Assembly (NCBI RefSeq): GCF_016482825.1 | Contig: NZ_JAEMNV010000002.1 | Span: forward strand, 1 to 64,000 | Reading direction: 5' to 3' | Origin: Antrihabitans stalagmiti | GTDB lineage: Bacteria; Actinomycetota; Actinomycetes; Mycobacteriales; Mycobacteriaceae | DNA length: 64,000 nt | In this document: one piece after another, positions 60,469-64,000 of the stretch | Position numbering within the stretch: position 1 is the first letter of the stretch | How the letters are laid out: each line of letters starts with the position of its first letter | Notes under the pieces: generated by a model | Told to the model about the DNA's origin: nothing | Seen by the model: only the letters and a program-made list of their open reading frames with translations | Databases searched by the model: none | Made by a program: the position numbers and the translations under genes

Positions 60469-61770
60469 ATGGCAGTCAAAGCACGCATCCTCATTGCGAC
60501 CGTCCCCATCTACGGTCACGTCACTCCTCTGATTCCCCTGGCACAGAGACTGATTGCACGGGGTCACGAGGTCCGGTGGAGTACGACGTCCACCTTCGGA
60601 GCGCAGCTGCAAGCCGCGGGCATCCCTTTCGTTCCCGCCACCTTCTCCCACGAACTGCAAGGATTCGGTCGCGACCGCTATGTGGCCGGCGGCGACGAAC
60701 TGGAGGGAATTGCCGCGCTGAAAGTGGATCTGAAGTTCGGATTCATCGACAACGCGCCGCGCCAGCTTCGTGATCTGCAGGCCGCCACGATCGACTTCAC
60801 GCCCGATCTCGTCCTGTGCGACACGGCCTGCCTCGGCGCACGGATGTTCGCCGAGCTGACCGGCATACCGCTTGCCGTACTGAACGTCGTACCGCTTGTT
60901 CTCACGAGCCGCGATACCGCACCGTTCGGCCTCGGAATGGCGCCGAGCGCCTCGGCATTCGGTCGGATTCGCAACAGTGCGTTGAACTGGCTCGTCCAGC
61001 ATGTCGTCTTTCGTGATGTGCAGAAGCGCTGGAACTCCGTTCGCGTCGCCGCAGGTCTACGACCTGCTGGTTGGTTGATGGACGCAACGGATACCGCCGC
61101 GTTGTATTTGAATCCGTCCGTTCCCGGCATCGAGTACCCGCGCAGCGACCTGGCGTCTCAGGTGCATTTCATCGGGCCCATCTCGGCATCCTCGGATGCT
61201 GCCTGGGCTCCGCCGCAGTGGTGGCACGAACTCGACTCGGGCCGCCCGGTCGTCCACATCACGCAGGGCACGATCGCGAACGCGACCCCTGAACTGTTCG
61301 CCCCTGCTCTGGCCGGGCTTGCCGACGAGGACGTCCTCCTTGTCGTCGCGACCGGCGGTCGACCGGCAGCCGATCTCGGTCTCGACAATCCGCCCGCCAA
61401 CACTCGTGTCGAGGAGTTCATCCCCTACGCCCACCTGCTACCGAAAGTCTCGGTGGTGGTGACCAACGGCGGCTACGGCGGCGTGCAACTCGCTCTCTCG
61501 CACGGCGTTCCGCTTGTCGTTGCCGGAACTACCGAGGACAAACCCGAAGTCGCGATGCGGGTCGAATGGTCCGGTGCAGGAATCAATCTGCGGACCGCAG
61601 CACCCCGACCGCAGGCGGTACGCGACGCCGTCCGCGCGATACTCGACAAGCCCGGCTACCGAGCGAAAGCGCAAGCGTTGGGCGAGGAGTACGGCAGCTA
61701 CGACGCGCTGACGTTGGGTACCGAACTGATCGAGCGGTTGGTGTCGACGACCGCATCGGCGTCTCGCTGA
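60469..61770 (+). CDS. GT1-family (MGT/UGT-like) glycosyltransferase
   Basis: The 433-residue GT-B protein begins ARILIATVPIYGHVTPLIPLA, has a region HITQGTIANATPELFAPALAG near residue 265, and a donor-binding segment VVVTNGGYGGVQLALSHGVPLV near residue 330. This is the UGT/macrolide-glycosyltransferase fold, transferring a nucleotide sugar to a small molecule or lipid acceptor. It lacks the usual HCGxxS cysteine-containing motif and has NGGYGGVQ in its place, common in actinobacterial members. The acceptor is unknown. The start ATG lacks a clear ribosome site. Confidence 0.85.
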   Translation: MAVKARILIATVPIYGHVTPLIPLAQRLIARGHEVRWSTTSTFGAQLQAAGIPFVPATFSHELQGFGRDRYVAGGDELEGIAALKVDLKFGFIDNAPRQLRDLQAATIDFTPDLVLCDTACLGARMFAELTGIPLAVLNVVPLVLTSRDTAPFGLGMAPSASAFGRIRNSALNWLVQHVVFRDVQKRWNSVRVAAGLRPAGWLMDATDTAALYLNPSVPGIEYPRSDLASQVHFIGPISASSDAAWAPPQWWHELDSGRPVVHITQGTIANATPELFAPALAGLADEDVLLVVATGGRPAADLGLDNPPANTRVEEFIPYAHLLPKVSVVVTNGGYGGVQLALSHGVPLVVAGTTEDKPEVAMRVEWSGAGINLRTAAPRPQAVRDAVRAILDKPGYRAKAQALGEEYGSYDALTLGTELIERLVSTTASASR

Positions 61771-62378
61771 GGTTCGGCGTTGTCGGCCACCGCAAATCCC
61801 GGCAGGTACCGCTGCACCGCCGGGATGAACAGTTGGATGAGCGGGCCGATCCCGAAGGCATAGACGACCGTTCCGACGCCGACGCTGCCGCCGAGCAACC
61901 ACCCGGTCGAGAGCACCGTCACTTCGAGGACTGTGCGGACCAGTCGGACCGAGAGACCGGTCCGCGCGACCAGTCCAGTCATCAATCCGTCGCGCGGTCC
62001 GGGACCCATTCCGGCGCCGATGTAGAGCACGGTGGCTATGGCATTGAGTACCACCGCTGCGATCATTGCGGTGACCCGCAGCCAGACCTCGTCGATGTCG
62101 GGCAGTGTCGCCAATCCCGCATCCACGGATACTGCGATGACGACGACGTTGCTGATCGTCCCGAGACCTGGGCGCTGTCGAAGCGGAATCCAGGCCAGCA
62201 GCACAACGAGGCCGGTCAGCGCGGTGACGGTGCCGAAACTGAGCGGAACGTGCTCGGTGACGCCCTGATGGAAGACGTCCCAGGGGTCCAACCCGAAATT
62301 GGCGCGAATCATCACGGCCATGGAGAACCCGTAGAGCCAGAGACCGAAGTAGAGAGCACCGAGTCGACGAAGAAGCAT
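61698..62378 (-). CDS. YczE/YitT-like membrane protein
   Basis: The 226-residue protein starts LLRRLGALYFGLWLYGFSMAVMIRA (in part) and has about five membrane helices, with the family segment FGLDPWDVFHQGVTEHV near residue 30 and GMGPGPRDGLMTGLV near residue 130. Function is unknown; YczE-type proteins influence some secondary-metabolite pathways. The C-terminal tail (about 24 residues) overlaps the convergent glycosyltransferase gene by 73 bases. An upstream ATG at 62405 would add nine residues. Confidence 0.78.
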   Translation of the reverse strand: MLLRRLGALYFGLWLYGFSMAVMIRANFGLDPWDVFHQGVTEHVPLSFGTVTALTGLVVLLAWIPLRQRPGLGTISNVVVIAVSVDAGLATLPDIDEVWLRVTAMIAAVVLNAIATVLYIGAGMGPGPRDGLMTGLVARTGLSVRLVRTVLEVTVLSTGWLLGGSVGVGTVVYAFGIGPLIQLFIPAVQRYLPGFAVADNAEPQRDADAVVDTNRSISSVPNVSAS

Positions 62379-62439
62379 GACACCAGCGTGACGGCAACTG
62401 GCCATCCAACAAAGAGCCAGTTGCGGGATTCTGGCCTGC

Positions 62440-62880
62440 CTAGTCGCTGGCCACTTCCGCTGACCACCCGTGCCAGGTCAGTTCTCGCACCACGACGACA
62501 GGTCCGGCCGGCCGCACCTGGTCGTACTGCCGATACTTGGCCACCAGGGCGTCGATCGCCGACCGACCGTCGTCGCTCTCGGCATCAAGAACGGTCGCTG
62601 TGCCGTCGACTCGGACCCACCACAACGTCGACCAGTCGTCGGCGTAGTGGTCGACCAGCAGGCTTACAGCCGGATTGGCCGCAATATTGTCGAGGCGACG
62701 AAGCTGTCGAGAGCGCTTGGGTTTGTGATCCACCGCGAAACACACAGTGTGGCCGTGCCCGAGATCGTTGCGGACGGCAAACACAAGGGGAACCAAGTGC
62801 GGCTGACCCGAGTCGCTCGCTGTCGCCAGTCGTGCGACTCGCGCGGAGGCAAACCGCTGTCGCGCTGTCTCGAGATCCAT
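62440..62880 (-). CDS. PPOX-class (split beta-barrel) F420/FMN-dependent protein
   Basis: The 146-residue protein has a pyridoxamine-5'-phosphate-oxidase-like split beta-barrel: RVARLATASDSGQPHLVPL near residue 15, SLLVDHYADDWSTLWWVRV near residue 73. It matches a mycobacterial group of F420- or FMN-binding oxidoreductases of unknown substrate (Rv0121c-like). The ATG has no strong ribosome site but lies seven bases from the upstream gene stop, so it is probably translated with that gene. Confidence 0.8.
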   Translation of the reverse strand: MDLETARQRFASARVARLATASDSGQPHLVPLVFAVRNDLGHGHTVCFAVDHKPKRSRQLRRLDNIAANPAVSLLVDHYADDWSTLWWVRVDGTATVLDAESDDGRSAIDALVAKYRQYDQVRPAGPVVVVRELTWHGWSAEVASD

Positions 62881-62886
62881 CGGGCG

Positions 62887-63603
62887 TCAGACCATCGCGA
62901 CGACGGTCATCGATCCGGGCGCAACCTCGGTGAAACCGGCATCGCGCACGCCGACAGCCGCGCCGCGGGCGACCTCCTGCGCAAGCTTCGCCCACGTGTG
63001 CGAATCCGCCTGCCGCACAGCACAATCGAATCCGCGCACCGACCACTCGAACGCGTCGTCGGTGGTCATCGCCGCAGCGAGGAGCATGGAGGCGTGGCCG
63101 ACCTGGGCTGCCGTCTTGCCGAGTGTCATGTCGAGGGCGGAATTGACCCAGAGCACCGGGACACCGGTGCGTTCGGCGGGATCGTCGTGTTCGAGATCAG
63201 TGCCGCCCACCTGCAGGCGCTTGATCCGAGGGTCCAGCTCGCCGACCGGACCTGGCACCAGCGCACGTGCTTGCGCACCATCGATGTCGACGGTGATCCC
63301 GTCGATCTCTTGCGCTGCAAGCCAATGCGCTCCCCGTGCGCGTCGGGCAACCTTGCGGATACGCACGTCGACCCAGTTACGAAATGCGGTCTCCCACGGT
63401 CCGTTCACACCGACTCGCTCGTCGAGGCACAGCGCGACAACCGACGCCGCAGCTGCTTCCAGCACCGCCGAACGCTTGGGTGGATCCTGCTTCGGCAGGT
63501 GCAGAACGATCGGCATCGCCTGGATCAGCGCGGGATCGTCCGGCTCGTCGCGTGCGCCGTAGCCAGCCGCAAGGACCGCGTGGCGAGCCGCGAAATCGCT
63601 CAT
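62887..63603 (-). CDS. Peptidyl-tRNA hydrolase PTH2-like protein
   Basis: In the C-terminal half (from about residue 150) the sequence VNSALDMTLGKTAAQVGHASMLLAA (in part) carries the K-x-A-A-Q-x-x-H-A pattern of the PTH2 fold that removes peptides from tRNA. The N-terminal ~140 residues are of unknown type. Actinobacterial fusions like this are annotated as aminoacyl-tRNA hydrolase-like; whether it acts on peptidyl-tRNA is unproven. It is between serB and the PPOX gene on the same strand. Confidence 0.65.
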   Translation of the reverse strand: MSDFAARHAVLAAGYGARDEPDDPALIQAMPIVLHLPKQDPPKRSAVLEAAAASVVALCLDERVGVNGPWETAFRNWVDVRIRKVARRARGAHWLAAQEIDGITVDIDGAQARALVPGPVGELDPRIKRLQVGGTDLEHDDPAERTGVPVLWVNSALDMTLGKTAAQVGHASMLLAAAMTTDDAFEWSVRGFDCAVRQADSHTWAKLAQEVARGAAVGVRDAGFTEVAPGSMTVVAMV

Positions 63604-63614
63604 CTCCGCACTCG

Positions 63615-64000
<386 letters not shown>

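Overview
The window is ordinary high-GC actinobacterial chromosome, most likely from a Rhodococcus- or Nocardia-type member of the Mycobacteriales. Evidence for this is the uniform GC-rich codon use, the many GTG/TTG starts and 1-4 nt start/stop overlaps, and a gene order that matches, from memory, the Mycobacterium tuberculosis stretch from gltS (Rv2992c) to serB2 (Rv3042c). No transposase, integrase, phage gene, CRISPR array or rRNA was seen.

Layout. 0-5 kb: a gltX / tRNA-Gln / tRNA-Glu unit with a strong terminator, an FAH-fold hydrolase, an MFS transporter and leuB. 5-13 kb: amino-acid synthesis, with serA, the ilvB-ilvN-ilvC operon (preceded by a leader-peptide attenuator), a PH-domain membrane protein and ilvD on the other strand. 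13-22 kb: DoxX-like membrane protein, lipoprotein sugar-dehydrogenase homologue, gatB, a DinB-like protein with its divergent WYL regulator, pfkA, and a NarL-type two-component system. 22-25 kb: an accessory trio (secreted phospholipase A2-like protein, membrane alpha/beta hydrolase, AadA-like nucleotidyltransferase). 25-32 kb: gatC-gatA, an ACT-domain protein, a GNAT enzyme, a large LuxR-type ATPase regulator, a zinc alcohol dehydrogenase and its probable TetR repressor. 32-42 kb: a 42-residue membrane microprotein, a QueA-like protein with an SDR, ligA, then a tight unit olsB-like / plsC-like / cysteine desulfurase / mnmA / methionine-synthase-like / HD protein. 42-47 kb: a secreted TAP-family hydrolase, a Tat lipoprotein dienelactone hydrolase and etfBA. 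47-55 kb: a polysaccharide region (methyltransferase, GH57 branching enzyme, GT4 glucosyltransferase, hexapeptide acyltransferase, PQQ-repeat lipoprotein, two more methyltransferases) resembling the mycobacterial methylglucose lipopolysaccharide locus. 55-64 kb: enoyl-CoA hydratase, NUDIX, an ABC ATPase, glycogen debranching enzyme, a GT1 glycosyltransferase, a YczE-like membrane protein, a PPOX-fold protein, a PTH2-like protein, and serB cut by the window edge.

How the parts fit. gltX, tRNA-Gln, tRNA-Glu and gatCAB all lie within 26 kb. They supply the indirect route to Gln-tRNA, in which GltX charges both tRNAs with glutamate and GatCAB amidates the mischarged one. The ilv/leu/ser genes make branched-chain amino acids and serine. 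The cysteine desulfurase beside mnmA probably feeds sulfur to tRNA 2-thiouridine. The glucan enzymes at 48-51 kb and the debranching enzyme at 58 kb act on alpha-1,4-glucans.

The signals most worth a second look are the apparently leaderless leader peptide (with a Leu-Leu-Val-Ile run) plus terminator before ilvB, and a three-copy palindromic element placed directly behind stop codons. In one copy this element seems to have rewritten the end of a regulator gene. Several clean operator-like palindromes and two small membrane proteins are also noted.
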